From DAOTZS01 sp034434335 (GTDB lineage: Bacteria > Chloroflexota > Anaerolineae > CG2-30-64-16): a stretch of 6,026 nt of DNA. Below the pieces are notes generated by a model. That model searched no databases, had not been told where the DNA came from, and saw only the letters and a program-made list of their open reading frames with translations. Shown piece after piece: positions 1 to 5,718 of the stretch. The position numbers and the translations under genes were made by a program. The first letter of the stretch is position 1. Each line of letters begins with the position of its first letter. The DNA is taken from positions 1-6,026 of the forward strand of contig DAOTZS010000023.1 in assembly GCA_034434335.1 (NCBI GenBank), read 5' to 3'.

Positions 1-18
1 GATAGCCTTATCGTTATC

Positions 19-36
19 TACAAGGGTTACGCACTT
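19..36 (+). repeat. Left terminal inverted repeat of the MITE-like element
   Basis: This 18-bp arm reads TACAAGGGTTACGCACTT. It matches the reverse complement of 193-210 except at positions 5, 7 and 16 of the arm, so 15 of 18 bases agree. Confidence 0.6.
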
Positions 37-68
37 TGAGGCGTATCGCCCGATCCCCCTGCCTCCTT

Positions 69-83
69 CCCCGCCTTGCGGGG
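69..83. other. Short GC hairpin inside the element
   Basis: CCCCGC at 69-74 pairs perfectly with GCGGGG at 78-83 around a CTT loop. It is one of several stems inside the MITE-like element. No T-run follows it, so it is not an obvious intrinsic terminator. Confidence 0.5.
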
Positions 84-102
84 ACAGATGATCGAGATTA
101 TA

Positions 103-132
103 GGGTATTCTGGGCGGCTTCGCAGAATACCC
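103..132. other. 10-bp perfect hairpin inside the element
   Basis: GGGTATTCTG at 103-112 is the exact reverse complement of CAGAATACCC at 123-132, with a 10-nt loop. It lies in the middle of the MITE-like element. No T-tract follows, which argues against a classical terminator. Confidence 0.6.
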
Positions 133-145
133 CTTTCAAAGGATT

Positions 146-179
146 CCCCCGCCCCCGGTTGGGGGCTAGGGGGTGGGGG
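146..179. other. C5/G5-tract hairpin and G-rich run
   Basis: GCCCCC at 151-156 pairs with GGGGGC at 161-166 around GGTT. The C5 at 146-150 can continue the stem with the G5 at 169-173 across a 2-nt bulge. A further G5 lies at 175-179. Three G5 runs with 3-nt and 1-nt spacers on the + strand could also support a two-layer G-quadruplex, but a fourth G3 run is missing nearby, so the hairpin is the safer reading. Confidence 0.5.
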
Positions 180-192
180 CACAGCATGGTAC

Positions 193-210
193 AACTGCGT
201 AACTCCTGTA
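193..210 (-). repeat. Right terminal inverted repeat of the MITE-like element
   Basis: Read on the minus strand this arm is TACAGGAGTTACGCAGTT, the partner of 19-36. It ends 51 bp before the chosen mltG start, so any transcription or structure from the element would reach into the mltG leader. Confidence 0.6.
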
Positions 211-252
211 ATTTTGGGCCGGAGGGGGCTCCATAACGAGAGCAATGAGGAC

Positions 253-256
253 GAGG
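253..256 (+). promoter_or_regulatory. Ribosome binding site deciding the mltG start
   Basis: GAGG sits 5 nt before the ATG at 262. It supports that codon over the much longer in-frame upstream opening from TTG 76, which would translate through the repeat element. A second in-frame ATG at 289 has no comparable site. Confidence 0.6.
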
Positions 257-261
257 TAGAG

Positions 262-1410
262 ATGAGACCAGAAGTCACCATAGCCAGCATGCTGGCCCGC
301 TGTCGCCCATGGGTCCTCTTGACCACGCTAAGCATCGCCTTATCCTTCCTCCTGGTAGGATGTTCCAGCGATGCGTTGCTCGCTGCATATCTCGATGCTC
401 ACCGGGCTGAGCTGCAGCGCCCGGCCAGTACACTGCCGCGACCTGTGCAGTTCGAGGTAAAGCCGGGGATGTCGGCCAGGGCCATTGCGCAGGAGCTGGA
501 GGCCGCAGGGGTGATCACAGACGCCAGATTGTTCGAGGCCTATGTGCGGGTCAACGGCCTGGCAGGCCGGCTGGAAGCCGGCACCTACACCCTCAGCCCA
601 GACATGACCCCCGTGGAGATCGCCCAGGTGTTACAGAGGGCTCTGGCGCCCAGCATCAGGGTGACCATCCCCGAGGGCTGGCGCCTGGAGCAGACGGCTG
701 ACATGCTCAGCGCCAACGGCATCCTGGATGGTGAGGCTTACCGCCGGCTGGCAAGCGGGAGCGACTTGGGCGCGCTGGGTGAACTGGGGCCAGAAATCGT
801 CGCATTCTTGAGGGCACGGCCAACGGGCGCCAGCCTGGAGGGGTACCTGTTCCCGGACACCTATGAACTGCCAGCGGAGAACCCCTCGGCGGTTGACCTG
901 ATCCGGAAGCAACTTGAGGCTTTCGCGGCGAAGGTGCTGCCCCTCTACCAGGCAGCGCACGCCGAAGGGGGCCTGCAGATGACCCTACACGAGGTGGTCA
1001 CCCTGGCCAGCATCGTGGAGCGGGAAGCGGTCATCGCCGAGGAGCGGCCCCTCATTGCTGGCGTCTATCTGGCTCGCCTGAAGGCCGACATGAAACTCGA
1101 AGCGGACCCCACCGTCCAGTACGCGCTGGGGTACCAACCTGATACCGGCCAGTGGTGGAAGACCCCGGTTTTCCTGGAGGAATATGACCAGGTGGCAAGC
1201 CCCTATAACACCTATTTACATCCCGGCCTGCCGCCCGGCCCCATCGCCAGCCCCGGCTTGAGCAGCATCCAGGCCGTATTACACCCGGCACAGCACGATT
1301 ACCTCTATTTTGTCGCAGCACCCGATGGCAGCGGCCGGCATATCTTCGCCCGCACCTTCGAGGAACACCTGGCTAATGTAAAGCGCTATCGTGAGCAAAT
1401 TGGCAAGTGA
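262..1410 (+). CDS. mltG: Endolytic peptidoglycan transglycosylase MltG (YceG-like)
   Basis: This membrane-anchored lytic transglycosylase cleaves nascent glycan strands internally and is thought to set strand length during peptidoglycan synthesis. The start at ATG 262 gives 382 residues, slightly longer than the E. coli enzyme. Residues 17-33 form a hydrophobic segment ending in L31-V32-G33-C34, a lipobox, so it may be a lipoprotein rather than a single-pass protein. A LysM-like subdomain covers roughly residues 55-125 (for example [13 protein letters not shown]). The YceG catalytic domain follows and carries the family signature ASIVEREA; its first Glu, E253, is the expected catalytic acid (codon 1018-1020). 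Further family marks are [28 protein letters not shown] and the terminal FARTFEEH segment. A penicillin-binding protein gene follows 91 bp downstream on the same strand. Family assignment is firm; lipidation is inferred. Confidence 0.95.
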   Translation: MRPEVTIASMLARCRPWVLLTTLSIALSFLLVGCSSDALLAAYLDAHRAELQRPASTLPRPVQFEVKPGMSARAIAQELEAAGVITDARLFEAYVRVNGLAGRLEAGTYTLSPDMTPVEIAQVLQRALAPSIRVTIPEGWRLEQTADMLSANGILDGEAYRRLASGSDLGALGELGPEIVAFLRARPTGASLEGYLFPDTYELPAENPSAVDLIRKQLEAFAAKVLPLYQAAHAEGGLQMTLHEVVTLASIVEREAVIAEERPLIAGVYLARLKADMKLEADPTVQYALGYQPDTGQWWKTPVFLEEYDQVASPYNTYLHPGLPPGPIASPGLSSIQAVLHPAQHDYLYFVAAPDGSGRHIFARTFEEHLANVKRYREQIGK

Positions 1411-1415
1411 TGTAA

Positions 1416-1467
1416 GAAGGCATTGAGCAGGGTACAGGGTAGACGGAGGCAATGCCTTCATCTACCC
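1416..1467 (+). promoter_or_regulatory. Two mutually exclusive hairpins between mltG and the penicillin-binding protein gene
   Basis: GAAGGCATTG (1416-1425) is an exact 10-bp inverted repeat of CAATGCCTTC (1450-1459). The second arm also takes part in a local hairpin covering 1437-1467. There GGGTAGA (1437-1443) pairs with TCTACCC (1461-1467), and after one mismatch 1445-1450 pairs with 1454-1459 (one G-U) around an AAT loop. The two folds share 1450-1459, so they cannot coexist. No T-run follows, so an intrinsic terminator is unlikely. The arrangement could be an attenuator-like switch, an mRNA processing or stability element, or a Rho-dependent stop region. The structures are seen; the function is inferred. 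Confidence 0.45.
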
Positions 1468-1488
1468 CGTGGGGACGTGTTGATGGAT

Positions 1489-1494
1489 GGGAGG
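1489..1494 (+). promoter_or_regulatory. Ribosome binding site deciding the penicillin-binding protein start
   Basis: GGGAGG lies 7 nt before ATG 1502. Several in-frame starts crowd here (ATG 1487, ATG 1496, GTG 1499, ATG 1502, ATG 1505). The site overlaps the 1487 codon and almost touches 1496, so 1502 (or 1505 at 10 nt) is best placed. Confidence 0.65.
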
Positions 1495-1501
1495 AATGGT
1501 G

Positions 1502-4339
1502 ATGATGGTAAGAGCTTTTCTCCGTTACGTTTTCCTTTTTGCTTTGCTCACCTCTGCTTTTCTGAGCTTGAGCGCCTGCGGGCGCAGCCCGCAACTGGGC
1601 GCTCGGCCGGCGGCCGATGTGATGGGAGCCGTAGAAGCCTATCTGCAGCGCTACCAGCCTGGCCCCCTGCCGCGCCTGTTCCAGACCACCCGCGTCTACG
1701 ACCGCCACGGCACCCTGCTGGCGGAGCTCTGGGATGAGGGCCGGCGCACCTGGGTCAGCCTTGACCGCATCTCGCCTCACCTGATCAATGCCACCATCGC
1801 CACCGAAGACGCTACCTTTTACGTCAACACCGGCTTTGACCCGGCCCGCATTGCCGGCGCTGTCCTACAAAACGTCCAGCAGGGCCAGATCGTCTCGGGG
1901 GCCAGCACCATCACCATGCAACTGGCCCGCAACCTCTTTCTCGGCCCGGATCAGCGCTATGACCAAAGCATGGACCGCAAGATGCTGGAGGTCGGGCTGG
2001 CACAGGAGCTGACAACCCTGTTCACCAAGGATGAGCTGCTGGAGATGTATCTCAACCTGCTCAACTATGGCCACCTGGCGTATGGGCCGGAAGCAGCAGC
2101 CCAAACGTACTTTGGCAAATCGGCCTCCCAGCTCACCCTGGCCGAAGCGACATTGCTGGCCGGCATTCCCCAACGGCCGGCGGACTTAGATCCTTTCCGT
2201 AACCTGCCGGCAGCCAAAGCCCGACAACGCATCGTGTTGGACCTGATGGTGCGCCACGGCTACCTCTCACCGGCTGAAGCGGACGCGGTCTACGCCGAGC
2301 CCATTACCCTCAACCCCGATCCTGACCGCAGGCCCAACCTGGCCCCCCACTTCATGCAATACGTGGAGGACACCCTTGATGCGCGGCTGGGAGATGGGGT
2401 CGCCCGGCGGGCTGGGCTCCAGATCACCACTACCCTCGACCTCTCCATGCAAAACCTGGCCCAGAAGATCGTTGCCGAGAAGGTGGCCGAAGCGGCGCCC
2501 AAATATGACCTGACCAACGGCGCCCTGGTCGCCATGCGGCTTGCCCCAAACCCCCTCGAGGGGCAGGCCACGAGCGGTGAGATCCTGGCCATGGTAGGCA
2601 GCGCCGACTTCTACAATGATGCCATCGCCGGCCAGGTGAACGTAGCCGTGCGGCCTCGCCAGCCCGGCAGCGCCATCAAACCCGTGCTCTACGCCACCGC
2701 CCTGAACGACAACCTGATCAGCCCTGCGACTGTGCTGTGGGACGTGCCTGTCACCTATACAGTTAGCGCCGGGCAGGTCTATACGCCCACGAACTATGAC
2801 GGCCGCTTCCATGGCCCGGTGACCGCACGCACCGCGCTGGCCAACAGCTACAATATCCCGGCCGTCAGGCTGCTCCATGCCGTCACTGTGGAGCGTATGC
2901 TGGAAAGCGCGCAGGCCATGGGCATCCGCAGCCTCGCGCGCGGCCGCGATTGGTACGGCCTCAGCCTCACCCTGGGCGGAGGCGAAGTGACGTTGCTTGA
3001 GCTGACCACGGCTTTTGCTGTGCTCGCCAATGGAGGGGTAACCGTTCAGCCGCGCGCCATCCTCTCGGTTACTGACAGCCGCGGCCGACCGGTAGATGTC
3101 TATGAAGCCGCGCCCGCGCGCCAGGTGGTCTCTCAGGCTGCTGCCTTTCTCGTCACTGACATCCTGAGCGACAATACCGCCCGTACGCCTATGTTCGGGG
3201 CCAACAGCCCCCTCAAGCTTAGCCGGCCGGCAGCGGCCAAGACCGGCACCACCACCGACTGGCGGGACAACTGGACGGTGGGCTACACCCGCTATCTGGT
3301 GACAGGGGTATGGGCTGGCAACAGCGACGGTCGGCCGATGAAGCGCACCAGCGGCCTGACCGGCGCAGCACCCATCTGGCACGACTTCATGGAGGGTGTG
3401 CTGGCCGACCCGGCCATGCTGGCAACCCTGGAAGCATCGCCAGACCCAGCCGACTGGCAATTCCAGCCGCCTCCTGATGTCGAACAGCGCCCAGACTGCC
3501 CTCCCGGCCTGAGCTGTCGCGAGGGCGGGGAGTTCTTCAGCCGCGCCTGGCTGGAGGCAGCCGGCGAGGCCGGCCCACTTGCCGACAGCGTCAGCCTGGT
3601 GCCCACTGCGCCCGTGTACGTGGATAGCGGTGAGGGCGGGAGATGGACGGCTTACTGCCAGGTCGAACCGGCGGTCTTGCGGCCTCTGCTCAAGCTGCCG
3701 GGCACGTTCGGGCTGCCGCAGCCGGCCCCCGAAGGCCAGGAATCAACCGAACTTGCTCCGCCCGACCCCGAGGCCAGGCTGGAACAGCTACGTGGCGTCC
3801 TCTGGAGCCTGCGCAATCCGACGGCCGTGAACCTGGGGCCATGCGACGCCTTGGGTCAGCTCGTCACGGAGGCCCTGAACCTGAGCCCAGACGAAGAAAG
3901 CCGCAACCTCCAGGTGCTGGTAGACCTGGCAGCAGCGATGGATCCCAACGCGGGCCCCGTGCCCGGGCAGACGGCTATACCTGTAACTCAGATTGCGCCA
4001 GGTGGCTATCGTTATGTCCTGGCCCAGCCCGTCATCCATCACCGCTCCTGCCCTGGCAACTACATAGTGGGCCAGGTCCTCAACCGCGATATGGCTCCCG
4101 TGCCCGGGGTCCACATCGTGCTGGTAGACCAGTGGGGGAACCGCATGGACGCCATCAGCAAGAGCGGGGCCAGCGACTTTGGGCACTACGATTTCCCCAT
4201 CCATTACTTCGCCAACCGCTACACCCTGACCGTGGTAGATGAGGCCGGTAACCCCATCAGTCCACCGGTGGTGGTAGACCATTTGCAGGGCGACAGTGGC
4301 GATGCGCCGTGTCACACCGTGATTTGGCGAGGAGGATGA
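1502..4339 (+). CDS. Bifunctional class A penicillin-binding protein, PbpC-like, with Ig-like C-terminal domain
   Basis: It polymerises lipid II into glycan strands and cross-links their peptides outside the membrane. The chosen start gives 945 residues. Residues 5-25 are hydrophobic and end in the lipobox L23-S24-A25-C26. The GT51 domain (about 60-240) has ATEDATFY with catalytic Glu E102, GASTITMQL (133-141), RKMLE (159-163) and EMYLN (181-185). The transpeptidase (about 305-640) has S390-A-I-K393 with nucleophile S390, S449-Y-N451 and K580-T-G-T583, so both activities look intact. The wording around GRPM and TGAAPIWHDFM resembles PbpC-type proteins. An extension of about 300 residues follows. 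It holds all six remaining cysteines (666, 672, 719, 781, 850, 937) and ends from about 850 in a domain resembling carboxypeptidase-regulatory-like/Ig-like beta-sandwiches. It probably works with MltG encoded just upstream. The family call is firm; the tail's function is unknown. Confidence 0.95.
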   Translation: MMVRAFLRYVFLFALLTSAFLSLSACGRSPQLGARPAADVMGAVEAYLQRYQPGPLPRLFQTTRVYDRHGTLLAELWDEGRRTWVSLDRISPHLINATIATEDATFYVNTGFDPARIAGAVLQNVQQGQIVSGASTITMQLARNLFLGPDQRYDQSMDRKMLEVGLAQELTTLFTKDELLEMYLNLLNYGHLAYGPEAAAQTYFGKSASQLTLAEATLLAGIPQRPADLDPFRNLPAAKARQRIVLDLMVRHGYLSPAEADAVYAEPITLNPDPDRRPNLAPHFMQYVEDTLDARLGDGVARRAGLQITTTLDLSMQNLAQKIVAEKVAEAAPKYDLTNGALVAMRLAPNPLEGQATSGEILAMVGSADFYNDAIAGQVNVAVRPRQPGSAIKPVLYATALNDNLISPATVLWDVPVTYTVSAGQVYTPTNYDGRFHGPVTARTALANSYNIPAVRLLHAVTVERMLESAQAMGIRSLARGRDWYGLSLTLGGGEVTLLELTTAFAVLANGGVTVQPRAILSVTDSRGRPVDVYEAAPARQVVSQAAAFLVTDILSDNTARTPMFGANSPLKLSRPAAAKTGTTTDWRDNWTVGYTRYLVTGVWAGNSDGRPMKRTSGLTGAAPIWHDFMEGVLADPAMLATLEASPDPADWQFQPPPDVEQRPDCPPGLSCREGGEFFSRAWLEAAGEAGPLADSVSLVPTAPVYVDSGEGGRWTAYCQVEPAVLRPLLKLPGTFGLPQPAPEGQESTELAPPDPEARLEQLRGVLWSLRNPTAVNLGPCDALGQLVTEALNLSPDEESRNLQVLVDLAAAMDPNAGPVPGQTAIPVTQIAPGGYRYVLAQPVIHHRSCPGNYIVGQVLNRDMAPVPGVHIVLVDQWGNRMDAISKSGASDFGHYDFPIHYFANRYTLTVVDEAGNPISPPVVVDHLQGDSGDAPCHTVIWRGG

Positions 4340-4348
4340 GTCAGCGGG

Positions 4349-5275
4349 CTACGGCTGCACGCAAAAAGCGCGCAGCCGGGCCACCAACTCCTCAAGGGGC
4401 ACTTCATCGGGGTTGATCCAGTAGATGGCGGGGTCATCAAGGCGGAACCAGTTATACTGCTGCCGAACCAGGCGTCGTGTCTCCTTTTTGATCCGCTTCA
4501 CCGCCTCGTCCAGGGAAATCTCACCCCGCAGGTACTGGCCAATCTGACGATAGCCGAGCCCTGTCATGGCAGGCAGGTCCCAGCCAAAGCCGGCCGCTGC
4601 CAGCCTTTCCACCTCCGCGACCAGCCCCTGGGCGATCATCTGGTCGACGCGTGCATCAATGCGCGCATAAAGCTCCTGGCGAGGGCGGGTAACGCCCAAT
4701 TGGAAGATGCGGTAAGGGGGTGGGGATTTGTGCTGCAGCTCGCTGATCGGCCGGCCAGTGACCATACACACCTCTAGCGCCCGGATAACACGGCGGATGT
4801 TACGATGGTCTATGCGCGCGGCTGCGACCGGATCGAGGGCGGCCAGGCGGGCATGCAACGCGGCAGCGCCTTCGGTCCTGGCCAAAGCTTCCAGTTGAGC
4901 GCGCAACGCCGGTTGAGGAGGTACAGCGGGGATGGTCCACCCCCCGATCACGGCTCGCACGTACTGCCCTGTGCCACCTACCAGGAATGGCAGCCGCCCG
5001 CGACGGTGGATGTCGGCGATGGCTGCATAGGCCAGCCGCTGATACTCGGCCACCGACAACACCTCCGCCGGGGTGACCAGGTCGAGCAGGTGATGGGGGA
5101 CCAGCGCGCGCTCGGCCGGGCTTGCCTTGGCAGTCCCGATGTCCATGCCCTGGTAGATCTGGCGCGAGTCGGCCGACACGATCTCGCCCTCCAGGGCCAT
5201 GGCAAGCTGGATGCTGAGCGCCGTTTTGCCGGCAGCGGTCGGGCCGACGACCACGATCAGAGGTGGGTACCCCAT
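4349..5275 (-). CDS. miaA: tRNA dimethylallyltransferase MiaA
   Basis: It transfers a dimethylallyl group from dimethylallyl diphosphate to N6 of A37 in tRNAs reading codons that start with U, which stabilises codon pairing. The product has 308 residues, a normal family length. Visible motifs in order are the P-loop-like G11-P-T-A-A-G-K-T18, D36-S-R-Q-I-Y41 with the conserved Asp, L98-V-G-G-T-G-Q-Y105 with conserved Thr102, HRNIRRVIRALEV (157-169), GLGYRQ (239-244) and RQQYNWFR (271-278). All core motifs are present, so the enzyme should be active. The ATG at 5275 lies 3 nt after the yraN stop codon and has no strong Shine-Dalgarno sequence, which suggests translation by coupling to yraN. Its 3' end converges on the penicillin-binding protein gene, 9 nt away. 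Confidence 0.97.
   Translation of the reverse strand: MGYPPLIVVVGPTAAGKTALSIQLAMALEGEIVSADSRQIYQGMDIGTAKASPAERALVPHHLLDLVTPAEVLSVAEYQRLAYAAIADIHRRGRLPFLVGGTGQYVRAVIGGWTIPAVPPQPALRAQLEALARTEGAAALHARLAALDPVAAARIDHRNIRRVIRALEVCMVTGRPISELQHKSPPPYRIFQLGVTRPRQELYARIDARVDQMIAQGLVAEVERLAAAGFGWDLPAMTGLGYRQIGQYLRGEISLDEAVKRIKKETRRLVRQQYNWFRLDDPAIYWINPDEVPLEELVARLRAFCVQP
4352..4378 (+). terminator. Candidate terminator-like hairpin inside the 3' end of convergent miaA
   Basis: CGGCTGC (4352-4358) pairs exactly with GCAGCCG (4372-4378). After one mismatch, CGC (4360-4362) pairs with GCG (4368-4370) around an AAAAA loop. The hairpin begins 12 nt after the penicillin-binding protein stop codon and overlaps the last miaA codons. 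It has no T-run on either strand, so it is not a textbook intrinsic terminator. It may still help end or protect the + strand transcript, because the two genes leave only 9 nt between stop codons. Confidence 0.35.
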
Positions 5276-5278
5276 CTG

Positions 5279-5701
5279 TCACGCGCTACCCGTCACCGCA
5301 TCCTGCAGGTGGTTCAGGCGAGCCACCGAGCCATCGGGCCTGATCTGTACGGCCACCACATCAATCCGCCATGGGCCATCCCACGGCCTTTCACCCAGGT
5401 AGGCCTCAGCCATGGCAGCCAGGCGTCGCTGCTTGCGGGGGGTCACCGATTCCTCCGGCAGGCCCATGGGGAGGGTCTCGGCCTGGCCTTCGCCCTCTGC
5501 CCAGCTCTGGGGCACCAGGCGCGCACGCACTTCCACGAAGACAAGCCATTCACCGTCGCGGGCGACGATATCGAGCTCTCCGCCGCGGGTGCGCCAGTTG
5601 CGCGCAATCACCTCATAGCCGTGCGAGGCCAGATAAGCCGCTGCCAGCTCCTCTCCGCGCTGGCCAACCCGGCGACGTCGCAGGCTGGGCCCGGAACCCA
5701 T
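5279..5701 (-). CDS. yraN: YraN (UPF0102) family nuclease-fold protein
   Basis: A small soluble protein of the UPF0102 family, related to Holliday-junction-resolvase-like and restriction-endonuclease folds; its cellular role is not well settled. The start at ATG 5701 gives 140 residues, close to the usual 115-130. That codon has GGAGGT 7 nt upstream, whereas earlier in-frame ATGs at 5728, 5722 and 5719 have none. Visible family marks are V12-G-Q-R-G-E-E near the N-terminus, RNWRTRGGELD with E42 and D44, and FVEVRAR with E57. These form the E-D-ExK/R-like core, with Arg59 where many members have Lys. VTPRKQRRL and AYL follow, then WRIDVVAVQ near the C-terminus. It starts 17 nt after rnhB, a pairing common across bacteria, and ends 3 nt before miaA. 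Confidence 0.92.
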   Translation of the reverse strand: MGSGPSLRRRRVGQRGEELAAAYLASHGYEVIARNWRTRGGELDIVARDGEWLVFVEVRARLVPQSWAEGEGQAETLPMGLPEESVTPRKQRRLAAMAEAYLGERPWDGPWRIDVVAVQIRPDGSVARLNHLQDAVTGSA

Positions 5702-5708
5702 TGGCTGT

Positions 5709-5714
5709 ACCTCC
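5709..5714 (-). promoter_or_regulatory. Ribosome binding site deciding the yraN start
   Basis: On the minus strand this is GGAGGT, 7 nt before the ATG at 5701. It favours a 140-residue product over the 171-residue reading from 5794, whose first 31 residues overlap rnhB and lack family similarity. Confidence 0.75.
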
Positions 5715-5718
5715 ACCA

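Larger units (their letters stand above)
19..210. mobile_element. MITE-like element or insertion-sequence remnant, non-coding
   Basis: A 192-bp segment is bounded by inverted copies of an 18-bp sequence (19-36 and, reversed, 193-210) that match at 15 of 18 positions without gaps; the shared core is GTTACGCA. Both outer edges are TA, which could be a 2-bp target duplication of the kind made by IS630/mariner-type transposases. No longer duplication is visible outside them. The interior contains several perfect hairpins and no plausible protein, so it would depend on a transposase encoded elsewhere. An open frame enters the mltG frame from position 76, but its product is low-complexity and unlike MltG. 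The terminal repeats are seen directly. Calling the segment mobile is inference, because only one copy is in view. It could instead be a structured leader or a REP-type repeat. Confidence 0.5.

Noticed and set aside
76..104. Possible sigma-70-like promoter: TTGCGG (76-81), 17 nt, TATAGG (99-104)
   Set aside because: Only about 7 of 12 consensus positions match, and the -35 box overlaps a hairpin. Spacing is ideal, but such matches arise by chance; not strong enough to annotate.
161..179. G-quadruplex in the G-rich run
   Set aside because: Only three G5 runs are close together and no fourth G3 run is near. Pairing with the adjacent C5 runs into a hairpin is simpler.
76..261. In-frame upstream extension of mltG from TTG 76 (62 extra residues)
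   Set aside because: It translates through the inverted-repeat element, has low-complexity Gly/Pro-rich content and would bury the signal segment. ATG 262 has a ribosome binding site and puts the hydrophobic segment near the N-terminus.
2267..3460. 397-residue open frame on the minus strand inside the penicillin-binding protein gene
   Set aside because: It is antisense to an intact transpeptidase with all catalytic motifs. Long antisense frames are expected in GC-rich coding DNA, and the product has no recognisable family features.
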